Source: JAEMQF01 sp963850525
Lineage (GTDB): Bacteria; Pseudomonadota; Gammaproteobacteria; Burkholderiales; Burkholderiaceae_C
Assembly (NCBI GenBank): GCA_963850525.1
Contig: CAWKLQ010000004.1
Location: 1,232,702-1,296,701, forward strand
Direction of reading: 5' to 3'
Length of the DNA: 64,000 nt
In this document: in pieces, positions 63,524 to 64,000 of the stretch
Position numbering within the stretch: position 1 is the first letter of the stretch
Layout: every line of letters begins with the position of its first letter
Program-made: the position numbers and the translations under genes
The notes under the pieces: generated by a model
Databases searched by the model: none
What the model saw: the letters and a program-made list of their open reading frames with translations, nothing else
What the model was told of the DNA's origin: nothing

Positions 63524-63726
63524 GTTCAGGCATGCTCACCCGTGCACAGGCGAAAACCGCGCTCGCCCCCGCGCGCGCAGGTCGCGGAGCGCGAGCGTGC
63601 AAGGAGCGACAACGCGGAGTGTTGCGTGGATCAATTCACGGCGTCGGCTGAGGGAAGTCGAAGCGAGGCCCGATCAGCGGCGACAGCTGAGCGAGTGCGC
63701 CGGCGTCGGCCGTGCCATCCGCCGCC

Positions 63727-63970
<244 letters not shown>

Positions 63971-64000
63971 GAAAAAATAGAGGCGGATGCATTATACCTT

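Overview
The window is a high-GC segment that reads as a betaproteobacterium, probably Burkholderiales. The evidence is the DUF971 - ubiE pair next to a HIT protein, a complete ugp operon, an epsD-epsE-epsF exopolysaccharide locus of the PEP-CTERM (exosortase) type, argJ, and very many dispersed palindromic REP-like repeats (GTCATCCCGGCG...CGCCGGGATCCAC). The last ~4.5 kb does not belong with the rest: from about 59.42 kb the sequence becomes a heavily frameshifted rplL-rpoB segment of a distant bacterium, on the minus strand, cutting epsF in mid-gene. I read this as a chimeric join in the assembly.

Layout. 0-4 kb: right end of an integrative element (tyrosine integrase plus a 3' tRNA fragment), then a decayed type I restriction locus (hsdR and hsdM remnants) with an MNT/HEPN-type gene pair between the remnants and a candidate HEPN protein after it. 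4-34 kb: a large catabolic region for carboxylic acids handled as CoA thioesters: six acyl-CoA dehydrogenase genes, two enoyl-CoA hydratases, two acyl-CoA ligases, two SDR enzymes, two hotdog thioesterases, a 2,4-dienoyl-CoA-reductase-like flavoenzyme, a CoA transferase, a citryl-CoA-lyase-like protein, a TetR regulator and a complete branched-chain-type ABC importer. Four copies of an inverted repeat CNAAC-N4-GTTAG lie in front of four of these transcription units, one of them beside tetR, which suggests one regulon. A thiolase is not seen, so the pathway is incomplete here and the substrate is unknown. A PP2C phosphatase, a class V aminotransferase and a fic pseudogene sit within this region.

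34-45.4 kb: an endonuclease/exonuclease/phosphatase-fold protein, argJ, a ceramidase-like membrane protein, an MFS exporter with a possible attenuator leader, and the glycerol-3-phosphate operon ugpB-ugpA-ugpE-ugpC-ugpQ (minus strand), which has been entered by a REP pair and by a 460-bp hairpin element. 45.6-53 kb: a giant FAD/4Fe-4S oxidoreductase (DUF3683 type) with five in-frame REP units inside its coding sequence, then HIT, GIY-YIG, DUF971, a VapBC-type module and ubiE. 53-59.4 kb: a ParE-type module flanked by a duplication of the ubiE 3' end, epsD, epsE (with a frame-preserving REP cluster at its start), yefM-yoeB, decayed and intact copies of a PEP-CTERM protein gene between long direct repeats, an orphan small gene, and the start of epsF.

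The most unusual features are the intragenic REP array, two related families of hairpin (MITE-like) elements sharing the same ends, the putative TetR regulon, and repeated signs that small modules entered conserved gene neighbourhoods together with duplication of the adjoining gene end.
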